DNA of 64,000 nt, from NCBI GenBank assembly GCA_943333125.1, contig CALQSB010000005.1, forward strand, positions 1 through 64,000, in the 5' to 3' direction. The notes beneath the pieces are model-generated. The model ran no database searches. It saw only the letters and a program-made list of their open reading frames with translations, and was not told the DNA's origin. Below are positions 55,881-64,000 of this stretch, piece by piece (the stretch's first letter is position 1; the number at the start of each line of letters is the position of its first letter). Made by a program: the position numbers and the translations under genes. The DNA is from Chitinophaga pinensis (GTDB lineage Bacteria; Bacteroidota; Bacteroidia; Chitinophagales; Chitinophagaceae).

Positions 55881-56035
55881 ATCCCCCAAAGGGGGACTTT
55901 GATTATGTTTTATTTTGGATGTTTTGTTGGCGTATACTTAATAAGCATTTTGTAATAATGGAATGTAATTGACTTTATTTTGAGGCAGCCCAGCAAGGCG
56001 CAATCAAAGTCCCCCTTTGGGGGATTGAGGGGGCT
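55871..56035. repeat. Inverted pair of CCCCC palindromic elements between convergent genes
   Basis: The arms 55871-55904 and 56002-56035 are 34-bp inverted copies with one mismatch, separated by 97 bp. Each arm itself contains the smaller palindrome ATCCCCCAAAGGGGGACT. They lie between convergent plsC and lptD-like genes, and both stop codons (TAA at 55878, TAG at 56034) sit in or against an arm. A third copy is at 15014. Bidirectional termination or transcript protection is plausible but inferred. Confidence 0.88.
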
Positions 56036-58781
56036 ACAAATCATAAAAATATCTGGTGCGGTTAACATGCAAATCTCTGAGCATACTTGATTTAGGACTG
56101 ATATTAATACTGAAGTAACGGTACTTCCCAACTGGAGACATGACAATATTCATTTGCCAGCAATGTAAATCTCTGGATAAATTAACGGACAAAACGCCCA
56201 ATTGGTGTTCGGTGATATTAAAAGATCCCGACATGCCTACTTTCCACTTTGGTGTTAAACTAATGTTGCCATTCCAGTTGAAATCCTGATTTATTTTGGT
56301 ATCGAATTTTCCTGGATTTGTGTAAGACATCGTACTAGAAAATCTCAAAGAATAAGAAATATCTGCCGTCCATGGCGAAGTAAAATCAACAAATTCATTT
56401 GGGTTATTGTGCATATAACTGGCTTCCTGTTCATTTTCATCCATTACATTATTGCTCACCGAATTTTTACTTGAAAGTGAATTGTCTTTTTTGCCTGATT
56501 TTTCGCCACCGCTGAATCTACTTTGCAAAGAGACCCCTCCGCTGGTAAGCCTACCTAGAGAAACTGGATGCTGAGTCCAGACCAGCTTGTCGATTTTTCT
56601 GCCCTGACTGTTATATAGATAGGGATCAAATTGTGCGTTGGCAGTAATATTTATTTTATCAAACAAATTGCTTCTTGCTGATAAATTAATTGGCGAGATT
56701 CTGAATGAATCGGCAAGAAAATTATAACTGCTGTTAATGCTTAACCCGTCTAACAAGGATACTTTTTTCATTGATGCGGCAGTGGTATCCTTTAAATTTT
56801 TTACTTTCATCTGAAGCACATTGTCAATTCCAAAGCTTAATCCTCCAAATCTACTGTCTGAAAACGCACCAAATACACTTCGTTCATAATAACTGTATTT
56901 TGACACATTTCCTGAGGTATCGATTTGTGTGGTATAATAATTAGCCGCATTCATATTGGGTTTATAAATAGCCGAGATGCTGGGTCTGATTTCGTGGCGA
57001 ATAGCTTGAACTTTGCTATTCTTACCAAATCCAAGCATCCCAAATATCCTCGTGCTCATGCCAATCCCAAAACCCATATCTCTTGCTGTATAAAATCCAT
57101 TATTAATGACGGTATCTACTTTCTGTTGGCTGGGATTCCACTTGCGAATAAATCTTTCCTGATACCATCTTTCCTGATAGGTAACGGAAGGCGATACCTG
57201 AAGCGCACCCAATGACGGAAGCGATAATGATATTGGCACACTATGACTGGCGCCCCATTTAAAATTGTTATTAAGTTGCTCAGAAATATTATGTGCCGTA
57301 TCATAAAAATAAGACAGACTGCGGGCGTTGGTACTCAAAGCTATCCCAATATTTTCGTACCATTTATATTCCCCCAGTGCTTCCTTTCTTCTAAACGGAT
57401 ACTGAGTATTTACATTAAATGATAAGTCTGGAAACCGGATATTAATCAATCTCGAATTGGTATTCTGATCATGATTTGCACTTGCAGATAAATTAAAAGG
57501 CTTATTCTTCCATGCTTTTGTAAAAGTAATAGATGAAGAAAGCTGATTGGTAAAATTTAGCGCAGGGCTATTGGGTACCTGAGCATTAAATTTACTGCTG
57601 CCCGCATTTACATTGGCACTGAATGTTTCTCCTGGCCTGGCTTTTGAATCCACGCTGTGTGTCCATCTTATGTTGAATGTTTTTGATGATGAATAATCCG
57701 GATCACCTTTAAATCCTGTTTTAAATCGCTGCATGTCAAACGAAAAATTACCCTGATATCTGTATCTTTTAAAATAACGGGGGTTTACATTAAATGTCCA
57801 ACCGCCATAAGAATATAAAGTCCCCCGGGTTACCACATCCCAGTTAGGATTTAATATTTTATAATAACCCAGTCCTTCCATTGCCAAACCTAATTGTTCA
57901 TTTGCAGTAAAGTTGGGAGCAATAAATCCTGAGTGCCGGCCTTGTGTTAAGGGATAAATTCCGAAAGGAAGTACAATGGGCAGCGGAACTCCATCTACCT
58001 CCGGATGAACGGGACCTGTAAATGCCACTTTTTTATTTATAAATTTCACTTTGTTGCTTACGAATGCAAAATGAGGCGTATCTAAATTACAACTGGTAAA
58101 CCGGCCATTCAATGCATAAAAAACGTTTGCATCCACTTTTTTTATTTTCTCTCCATACACAAACATTTCCCCTTGCTGTGTATAGGTGCCTTTGGTAAGC
58201 CCCTTTCCGGTTTTCATGTTAAAATAAATAGTGTCGCTTATTGATTTAAAATCAGCCTGCATAAAACTGGGATAAGCCAGCACTTTTCCTGTAGAATCTT
58301 TTATAAGGAATGCTTTAACCGTATTTGTACTCTGATCAAACTGAATGAAAGGTGCTGATAATTTATTGTCCGAATAATTAACTTTAGAAGTTTTACCATA
58401 TAATAGCAATTTCTTTTCCGGGATATCAAAAACCATTGAATCATCGGCATGGTAATTTACCGGAGCGGAAAGCGAGTCTTTGGATGACTTGAAATTAAAT
58501 GTGTCTCTATTAGGGATTATGAGGGTATCGTTTTTTAATATTCTTAATGTCGAATCAATATTTGAAGCCATTTCCACAATTGGAGATCCTATTTTTTCGA
58601 TTAGGGAAGAAGTGTCCAGGAAGTTGGTTTTTACAGGTATTGTATCGTAAATTTTAAAAGAATAATTTTCGAAAGAATGATAAATAAAGTTTGCTCTAGA
58701 ATAGAATGTTAATATGACAAGTATAAATGCCAATAGCCCGCTTAATATATTTTTTGCCTTACCTTTGTGCCGTTGCTTCAT
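56034..58781 (-). CDS. lptD: LptD-like outer-membrane LPS assembly protein
   Basis: A 915-aa protein with an N-terminal hydrophobic signal (about residues 11-28). Residues about 110-250 show an OstA-like beta-jellyroll pattern (KLLLYGKTSKVNYSDNKLSAPFIQFDQ), and the rest is an outer-membrane beta-barrel with GRHSGFIAPNFTANEQLGLAMEGLGYY and ending in YFYDL. This matches the Bacteroidota putative LPS-assembly LptD group. It would insert lipid A-based glycolipid into the outer leaflet. The divergent genes encode an amidase, an MCE protein and an OstA-like protein, a consistent envelope cluster. Confidence 0.88.
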   Translation of the reverse strand: MKQRHKGKAKNILSGLLAFILVILTFYSRANFIYHSFENYSFKIYDTIPVKTNFLDTSSLIEKIGSPIVEMASNIDSTLRILKNDTLIIPNRDTFNFKSSKDSLSAPVNYHADDSMVFDIPEKKLLLYGKTSKVNYSDNKLSAPFIQFDQSTNTVKAFLIKDSTGKVLAYPSFMQADFKSISDTIYFNMKTGKGLTKGTYTQQGEMFVYGEKIKKVDANVFYALNGRFTSCNLDTPHFAFVSNKVKFINKKVAFTGPVHPEVDGVPLPIVLPFGIYPLTQGRHSGFIAPNFTANEQLGLAMEGLGYYKILNPNWDVVTRGTLYSYGGWTFNVNPRYFKRYRYQGNFSFDMQRFKTGFKGDPDYSSSKTFNIRWTHSVDSKARPGETFSANVNAGSSKFNAQVPNSPALNFTNQLSSSITFTKAWKNKPFNLSASANHDQNTNSRLINIRFPDLSFNVNTQYPFRRKEALGEYKWYENIGIALSTNARSLSYFYDTAHNISEQLNNNFKWGASHSVPISLSLPSLGALQVSPSVTYQERWYQERFIRKWNPSQQKVDTVINNGFYTARDMGFGIGMSTRIFGMLGFGKNSKVQAIRHEIRPSISAIYKPNMNAANYYTTQIDTSGNVSKYSYYERSVFGAFSDSRFGGLSFGIDNVLQMKVKNLKDTTAASMKKVSLLDGLSINSSYNFLADSFRISPINLSARSNLFDKINITANAQFDPYLYNSQGRKIDKLVWTQHPVSLGRLTSGGVSLQSRFSGGEKSGKKDNSLSSKNSVSNNVMDENEQEASYMHNNPNEFVDFTSPWTADISYSLRFSSTMSYTNPGKFDTKINQDFNWNGNISLTPKWKVGMSGSFNITEHQLGVLSVNLSRDLHCWQMNIVMSPVGKYRYFSINISPKSSMLRDLHVNRTRYFYDL

Positions 58782-58870
58782 ATATAAGGGGCAAAAATAA
58801 CCATATTACAATAATGTATTTGTGAATAATTTTACAAATGCAAGGCCTATTCATAAAACCTGAGTTATCC

Positions 58871-59851
58871 ATGTTAAAACATAGATTGTTTTTTACCCTA
58901 TTGGCTGGTTGTTTTGTTTTGTTTTCAATTTCCGCATTTGCCCAACAACCCAAGAAATTAAAAACAATAATTGTAGATGCTGGTCACGGTGGTGATGATT
59001 TTGGTGCTATAGGACAATATGAGCATTCAATGAGATCTAATGAAAAAGATGTCACTCTTGCTATTTCCCTGAAACTTGTAGAAGAATTAAAAAAACAATT
59101 GCCTGAAATAAATGTAGTTCCCACACGAACCGCTGACATCTATCAAACCCCTATCGAAAAAGCAAATATTGCAAATGAAAATAAAGGCGACCTGTTTATT
59201 TGTATTCATGCTGATTCGGGGCCATTAAAAACAGGCAGAAGACAAACTGGAACACGAACGGTAACCCGATATAAGGTCACTTACAAAGGAAAAGGCAAAA
59301 AAAAGAAAAAAATATCCACTCCTTATAAAGCAGTAGAACCGGTTTATGACTACTATAAGTTACCATTAGAAAGAAATGGAACCAGTGTATGGATATTCGC
59401 TGCTCACAAAACAAGTGAAAAACTTAAGGCCATAATGAGTGAGGAAGGCCAGAATGAAGGTGAATACCAAATTGAAGCCGGCGCCGATTCCTCTATTAAT
59501 AACTTTGATTTTAATACTCCCGAGGGAAGGGCTATTGCTCAGATTTACGCTAAAAGATATCAGGAAAAAAGTGACCGTCTGGCAACCTTGGTAAATGAAG
59601 AAATTGAAAAAACAGACAGACCTGCTTTAGGTGTTAACCAAAGGCAAAAAGGAATCTGGGTGTTGCAAGCCACCAATATGCCTGCTATATTAATTGAAAC
59701 TGGATTCATCAACAATCCTGAAGATGAGAAATTTCTGAATAGCGAATCTGGTCAGCAACAAATGGCAGCATCTATAGTCGCTTCCATTATTCGCTATAAA
59801 ACTCAAATTGAAAATACAAATCACACATCCCCAGCATCAACAAACAAATAA
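58871..59851 (+). CDS. Periplasmic N-acetylmuramoyl-L-alanine amidase
   Basis: The ATG at 58871 gives a clean signal peptide (MLKHRLFFTLLAGCFVLF..AFAQ) and 326 aa; the frame extends to 58838. Amidase_3 zinc motifs: IIVDAGHGGDDFGA (His), SNEKDVTLAI (Glu), LFICIHADSG (His) and AILIETGFINNPED (catalytic Glu). Between the second His and the Glu is an unusually long insert with a GKGKKKKK run, then AAHKTSEKLKAIMSEEGQNEG, perhaps a regulatory helix as in AmiA/B/C. It trims peptide stems from peptidoglycan. Starts 90 bp from the divergent lptD-like gene. Confidence 0.92.
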   Translation: MLKHRLFFTLLAGCFVLFSISAFAQQPKKLKTIIVDAGHGGDDFGAIGQYEHSMRSNEKDVTLAISLKLVEELKKQLPEINVVPTRTADIYQTPIEKANIANENKGDLFICIHADSGPLKTGRRQTGTRTVTRYKVTYKGKGKKKKKISTPYKAVEPVYDYYKLPLERNGTSVWIFAAHKTSEKLKAIMSEEGQNEGEYQIEAGADSSINNFDFNTPEGRAIAQIYAKRYQEKSDRLATLVNEEIEKTDRPALGVNQRQKGIWVLQATNMPAILIETGFINNPEDEKFLNSESGQQQMAASIVASIIRYKTQIENTNHTSPASTNK

Positions 59852-59894
59852 TAATTGTCGGTTTTATACCTCGACATATAAAAAAAAATAACAG

Positions 59895-60917
59895 GTGAAA
59901 ATTAATAACGAAACAAAAATTGGAATCATAGGTGTAATCACAGTTGTACTTTTTGTTCTTGGATTCAACTTTCTAAAAGGGAAAAGAATATTCTCCAATA
60001 ATTTAATTCTTTACGCAAAATTTCAGGACATACAGGGATTAGCTACTTCAAATCCTGTAATCATCAAAGGACTTGAGGTTGGCAAAATAAATGCCATTAC
60101 CATCGACAAAAACATGAAAGAAATAAAGGTTGAAATTTCAATTAATAAAGTCATTAATATACCCTCCAATTCCATTGCTATTGTTTCTCCAAATCCATTA
60201 AGTATTACAAAATTAGAAATCAAATTTGGGGATGCACCAACTTATTTGAAAAGCTACGACAGTATAAGCGTTTCGCCCAGTGAAGATTTTATCGGAAATA
60301 TGATTAACAGCAAAGTTGATCCTTTATTATCCTCTGCGATGAAGTCAATTAATTCAATTGACTCTATTTTAACGAATGCCAATAATTTATTAAACGAAAA
60401 TAATAAAAGAAATTTATCTGCCACTATTGAAAACCTGAATAAAATTACAGCCTCTGTTGTTTTATCTTCCGTATCACTTCAAAACATTCTCGACAAAGAC
60501 AAAGGTCCGCTAACGAAAACCCTTAAGAACGTTAATTCCTTTACGGAAAATCTGGCAGCCAATAATGAAAAAATAAATGGAGTATTAAATAATCTGGACA
60601 AAACATCTACTCATTTATCAACGCTTGATTTACAAAAAACGCTTACTTCACTGGATTCTACAATTAATAGTTTAAAAATCACCCTGGATAAAACAAATAG
60701 TAAAGATGGCACGGTAGGCTTATTATTAAATGATCCTACTTTATACAAAAACCTTACCTCTACCAGCAATAAAATAAATATTTTGCTTGATGATGTAAGA
60801 CTGCATCCTAAAAGATATGTTTCACTTTCGTTGTTTGGAAAAAAATCAAATGAAACGCCATTAAGTGAACCATTGCCTGATACGATCAGCGCTCCTTATC
60901 TAAAAAGTAAAAACTGA
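59895..60917 (+). CDS. MCE/MlaD-family lipid transport protein
   Basis: A 340-aa protein starting with GTG at 59895 (KINNETKIGIIGVITVVLFVLGFNFLKG), since no ATG fits. One N-terminal membrane anchor (about 8-25) precedes the MlaD/MCE domain (about 37-115: LYAKFQDIQGLATSNPVIIKGLEVGKIN). The rest is a long Asn/Ser/Leu-rich helical region (about 140-310, NILLDDVR) typical of MCE tails. It binds lipid for an ABC-type transporter between inner and outer membranes; the ATPase and permease are not in the window. Confidence 0.92.
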   Translation: MKINNETKIGIIGVITVVLFVLGFNFLKGKRIFSNNLILYAKFQDIQGLATSNPVIIKGLEVGKINAITIDKNMKEIKVEISINKVINIPSNSIAIVSPNPLSITKLEIKFGDAPTYLKSYDSISVSPSEDFIGNMINSKVDPLLSSAMKSINSIDSILTNANNLLNENNKRNLSATIENLNKITASVVLSSVSLQNILDKDKGPLTKTLKNVNSFTENLAANNEKINGVLNNLDKTSTHLSTLDLQKTLTSLDSTINSLKITLDKTNSKDGTVGLLLNDPTLYKNLTSTSNKINILLDDVRLHPKRYVSLSLFGKKSNETPLSEPLPDTISAPYLKSKN

Positions 60918-60946
60918 TAATAAGGAATTTATCTTTAATTGAAATT

Positions 60947-62617
60947 ATGGAGCATTCCGAAAATTTAACCCCCATTCAGATTAAAAAAAAATTCGCCTTT
61001 TTTTTCTGCATTGGTTTTATTTTCTTTTTAATAATATTCAGCAATAATTCATTTTCACAAGCGGCAAATTATTCTATTACCCCTTCGTCCGATACCAACA
61101 AAACCATTGAAATTATTAACGCCAGAAATCTCCGGCAAATTACCATCAACGATTCTACCATCCTGCAAACCCTTGCCGGAAATGCAAAAGTAAAACAAGG
61201 CAGCACTACTCTTGAAGGTGATAGCATTGTTCTTAACAAGAGGCTGGGCACTGCAGAAGTTTTTGGTAATGTTCATATCAATGATGCTGATACCGTGAAT
61301 ACATACTCGCAGTATTTGAAGTATATAGGAAATGAACAAATGGCTTATTTGCAAAATGATGTAAAATTAACAGACGGACGCGCAAAAATAACTACCAACA
61401 ATCTTGAATACAATCTGAAAACTGGCGTTGCACAATATAAAAATGGCGGGAAAGTAATTAATGATAAAACGGTGCTTACCAGCAACGAAGCCACCTACTA
61501 CTCTGATACAAAAGACGTTCTTTTTATAAATAATGTTCATCTCAAAGATCCAAAATACAATATGACTGCGGATAGTCTGAGATACAATACTGCTTTTAAA
61601 AATGCTTACTTTATATCTCCTACTCATATCATTTCTGAAAGCGGCATCATTGATACTAAATCAGGGAATTACAATCTGGAAACCGGCGAAGCTGTTTTTT
61701 TCGAGAAAACTATTTTCAGAGACAGCACCAGGTTTATCAGTGGTAACAAAGTAGCTTTTGATGAAAAAAGCAACATGATTCAAATAGAAGGAAATGGAAA
61801 GTTTGTAGACAGCGTTAACAAAATTATTGTACTTGGAAATCAACTTTTGATTGATAAAAAAAACAGCACTTTTCTCGCAACCAGAAAACCTGTAATGATA
61901 CTTTATCAAAAAGACGACAGCACTTATATTTCTGCTGACACGTTATTTTCGGGAAGAAGAACTAAAGACAGTGTTATTGTTAATCAAAAAGACCCTACGG
62001 ATACCTTAAAGAACACAATTCAAATCGATTCCGATAAAAAAACAAAAGACAGCATCCGTTTTTTCATTGGCTTTCATCATGTAAAAATATTCAATGATTC
62101 TTTACAAGCCATAAGCGACAGTTTGCATTACTCTAGTGAAGATTCTACTTTTAAATTATTTGGGAATCCAGTTTGCTGGAATAACAATACTCAATTAAGT
62201 GGAGATACGATGTATCTTTTTACAGAAAAGCAACAAGCAAAAAAACTTTATGTTTTTAATAATGCTATCGTTGTAAATAAAACCAAAGAAGGACTTTATA
62301 ATCAGATGGCCGGAAAAACTTTAAACGGTTTTTTCAAAGATGGAAACATAGATTACATCAGAGTAAAAGGCACTCCTGCCGAAAGTATCTTCTATCCTCA
62401 GGATGACGACAGTGCTTATATTGGAATGAATAAAAGCAAAGGCGATGTAATAGATATTATTTTTGTAAGTAAAAATATAAACAGAATAAAATTCATCAAT
62501 GACGTAGATGGCACTTTGTATCCTATGAATCAGATTCCTGCTGCTGTTAGATTTTTAAAGAACTTTAATTGGCAGGATCAAAAAAGACCTAAGAACAAAC
62601 TCGAATTATTTGAGTAA
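60947..62617 (+). CDS. OstA/LptA-like periplasmic protein
   Basis: A 556-aa protein with an N-terminal hydrophobic segment (about 14-35). Repeated OstA-like strands follow: LAGNAKVKQGSTTLEGDSIVL, YLKYIGNEQMAYLQNDVKLTD, ARITTNNLEYN-type and VLTSNEATYYSDTKDVLFINNV. The pattern is that of the LptA/OstA beta-jellyroll repeated, longer than E. coli LptA. It may form the periplasmic bridge that feeds LptD. It follows the MCE gene by 29 bp. LPS-transport role is inferred from family and neighbour. Confidence 0.87.
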   Translation: MEHSENLTPIQIKKKFAFFFCIGFIFFLIIFSNNSFSQAANYSITPSSDTNKTIEIINARNLRQITINDSTILQTLAGNAKVKQGSTTLEGDSIVLNKRLGTAEVFGNVHINDADTVNTYSQYLKYIGNEQMAYLQNDVKLTDGRAKITTNNLEYNLKTGVAQYKNGGKVINDKTVLTSNEATYYSDTKDVLFINNVHLKDPKYNMTADSLRYNTAFKNAYFISPTHIISESGIIDTKSGNYNLETGEAVFFEKTIFRDSTRFISGNKVAFDEKSNMIQIEGNGKFVDSVNKIIVLGNQLLIDKKNSTFLATRKPVMILYQKDDSTYISADTLFSGRRTKDSVIVNQKDPTDTLKNTIQIDSDKKTKDSIRFFIGFHHVKIFNDSLQAISDSLHYSSEDSTFKLFGNPVCWNNNTQLSGDTMYLFTEKQQAKKLYVFNNAIVVNKTKEGLYNQMAGKTLNGFFKDGNIDYIRVKGTPAESIFYPQDDDSAYIGMNKSKGDVIDIIFVSKNINRIKFINDVDGTLYPMNQIPAAVRFLKNFNWQDQKRPKNKLELFE

Positions 62618-62675
62618 ATTTATAATCTGATTTTGAGGTAAGTACAATTTGGCTTATTATTAAATTTCATTCCTA

Positions 62676-64000
62676 ATGAAACCTTTTTTTGTAACGCTGA
62701 TCTGCATTTTTATTTTGAGCCATTTGATTGCACAGGATATTTACACTGGCAAATGGACTTCACACACTGATGTCAACAAATCCATCAGTGGATTAGATAT
62801 TTCTTTGGAAATTGGCATTTCTGAAAAAAACATCCTTTATCCTGCACAATTAAGAATATCCTTAGACAGTTTCAATGCTACTTATCAGCTCTTACTGGTA
62901 AAGAAAAATTCTCGTCAGTTAGCCATCAGTTCTCAAAAATATGCTGTTTCAGAAACACCTTTCAGTTTGGGAAATATCACTTCTCTTTTAAATGGCACCT
63001 TGGACTTTGGCAAAGATATTAAAGGAGTCCCCTTTCTTGAACTCAACAGAATATTAACCCGGTCAGGCAGAAATATCGGATTAAAAATGCCTGAACTAAA
63101 ATCTTATCCTAAAATTCATTATCCACTCGCAGAAAACTTATTTTCAATTATTGAGAACGAATCCATAATAGTAAAAAAACAAAATAATGAACCTTGGGTG
63201 GATAATAACACTCAAAAAATATTGCAACCCAAAACATCACCCACTTATTTTGGAATTGTTGATACCATTTTTGCAAAAACAAAATATGGCTCCGTTAAGT
63301 TTCTCAACAACAATGATGTGGATATTATCTCTTTAAAATTAAATGGGAATAACATTGTTGATCAAATCGATTCTAAAAAGAACAGAGACAATGAAGACTT
63401 TATTCTGGATACGGGTTTGAATATTCTCGTTTTTTTTGCTGACGACTTTGGTAAAAATGGAGCCTCCAGTTCTTCTGTTAATATTCAGTTTGACAATACT
63501 GAAAAAATTCTTGATTTTAAAGAAATACAAAATACCGCTGCAACTTTTATTGTTGTAAAAATATTTCTCAAGTTCGATGAAGGAAGCATTACGCGGTTTG
63601 ACAACTATCCTACAGCGCTTTCAAATAATAACACCGGAAATAATAACGGAAATAATTTAAATAACAAACCATCAAGCCTAAACAGAAACAGCAAATTAAT
63701 TGGAAGTATTGTTGCGAGATCGCAGCAAATTACTTTTGCTATCTGGGATGATGCAGTAGAAGACGGCGATACGATTTCACTGAGTATAAATGACAAGTGG
63801 ATTACAAAAAATTTTCCCGTATTGAAAAGACCTCAGTTTATCACCGTTACTTTAGAGCCTGGACCTAATGTAATCACCTTTGTCGCCGAGAATTTAGGCT
63901 CAATCATTCCTAATACTTCTGTACTTGAAATAATCGATGGTAAAAAGCGAAAGTCTTTTTATATCGAAACGGATTTGAATCAAAATAACCTCATTAAGAT
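62676..64000 (+). CDS. Secreted protein of unknown function (C-terminus beyond right edge)
   Basis: The frame opens at ATG 62676 (MKPFFVTLICIFILSHLIAQ, a signal peptide) and stays open through 64000, giving 441 codons so far. Two similar halves appear: DILYTGKW at the start and later strand-rich sections ending LNDKWITKNFPVLKRPQFITVTLEPGPN. An Asn/Gly run (SNNNTGNNNGNNLNNK) near residue 315 is a linker. Segments such as VEDGDTISLSINDKW look like a beta-sandwich domain. I recognise no enzyme motif. It lies 58 bp after the OstA-like gene, probably co-transcribed. Confidence 0.85.
   Translation, partial: MKPFFVTLICIFILSHLIAQDIYTGKWTSHTDVNKSISGLDISLEIGISEKNILYPAQLRISLDSFNATYQLLLVKKNSRQLAISSQKYAVSETPFSLGNITSLLNGTLDFGKDIKGVPFLELNRILTRSGRNIGLKMPELKSYPKIHYPLAENLFSIIENESIIVKKQNNEPWVDNNTQKILQPKTSPTYFGIVDTIFAKTKYGSVKFLNNNDVDIISLKLNGNNIVDQIDSKKNRDNEDFILDTGLNILVFFADDFGKNGASSSSVNIQFDNTEKILDFKEIQNTAATFIVVKIFLKFDEGSITRFDNYPTALSNNNTGNNNGNNLNNKPSSLNRNSKLIGSIVARSQQITFAIWDDAVEDGDTISLSINDKWITKNFPVLKRPQFITVTLEPGPNVITFVAENLGSIIPNTSVLEIIDGKKRKSFYIETDLNQNNLIK

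Overview
The window reads as chromosomal DNA of a Bacteroidota species, most likely near Chitinophagaceae/Sphingobacteriales. The base composition is AT-rich. It holds a SusC/SusD pair, type IX secretion (T9SS)-style C-terminal domains, PUL-linked LacI control, TAnnTTTG-type -7 promoter elements, futalosine-route menaquinone synthesis (mqnE), DUF4199/DUF4153 proteins and CCCCGAAA-type terminators. The assignment rests on family content; no rRNA or marker phylogeny was available.

1-12,634 (minus strand): two very large secreted, repeat-rich surface proteins. The first runs off the left edge (at least 2,549 aa) and ends there in a 201-bp tandem repeat. The second is complete (1,535 aa) and shares its N-terminal architecture. 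Each has a LacI-type palindrome about 255-290 bp upstream of its start.

12,969-37,689: a polyuronate (alginate-type) utilisation locus. Thirteen minus-strand genes lie head to tail: PL17-type heparinase II/III-fold lyase, KdgF cupin, a 1,150-aa MBG-repeat secreted protein, PL38/PL5-like lyase, SusC, SusD, an acetyl-esterase-like hydrolase, PL6 lyase with T9SS tail, sulfatase, KdgK, YhcH/YiaL cupin, Eda and a hexuronate-type MFS transporter. Divergent from them is lacI-kduI-kduD, closed by a terminator. Together they cover polymer binding and cleavage, unsaturated uronate to 5-keto-4-deoxyuronate (KdgF), then KduI, KduD, KdgK and Eda to pyruvate plus glyceraldehyde-3-phosphate. The same palindrome sits between the two divergent units, so lyases, sugar-acid catabolism and perhaps the giant proteins may form one regulon.

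38,086-45,234: a degenerate dihydroorotase-like protein, a DUF4199 membrane protein, a GT2 and a GT4 glycosyltransferase, and a four-gene set for GDP-D-glycero-alpha-D-manno-heptose (hddA, gmhA, hddC, gmhB).

45,298-54,986: mostly housekeeping genes: a secreted unknown, nucleoside:H+ symporter, mqnE, small HAD protein, OmpA/TSP3 porin-like protein, tRNA-Arg(TCT), two membrane proteins bordered by dispersed repeats, and ung.

55,146-64,000: envelope biogenesis: PlsC-type acyltransferase, LptD-like protein, periplasmic amidase, MCE/MlaD protein, an OstA/LptA-like protein and the start of a secreted unknown.

Several families of short dispersed intergenic elements (CCCCC palindromes, TATCCAGTATCTAG blocks, GTTCC...GGAAC palindromes, TTTGGTG or GTTTATGG word repeats) sit directly against gene ends and in at least five places contribute or abut the stop codon.
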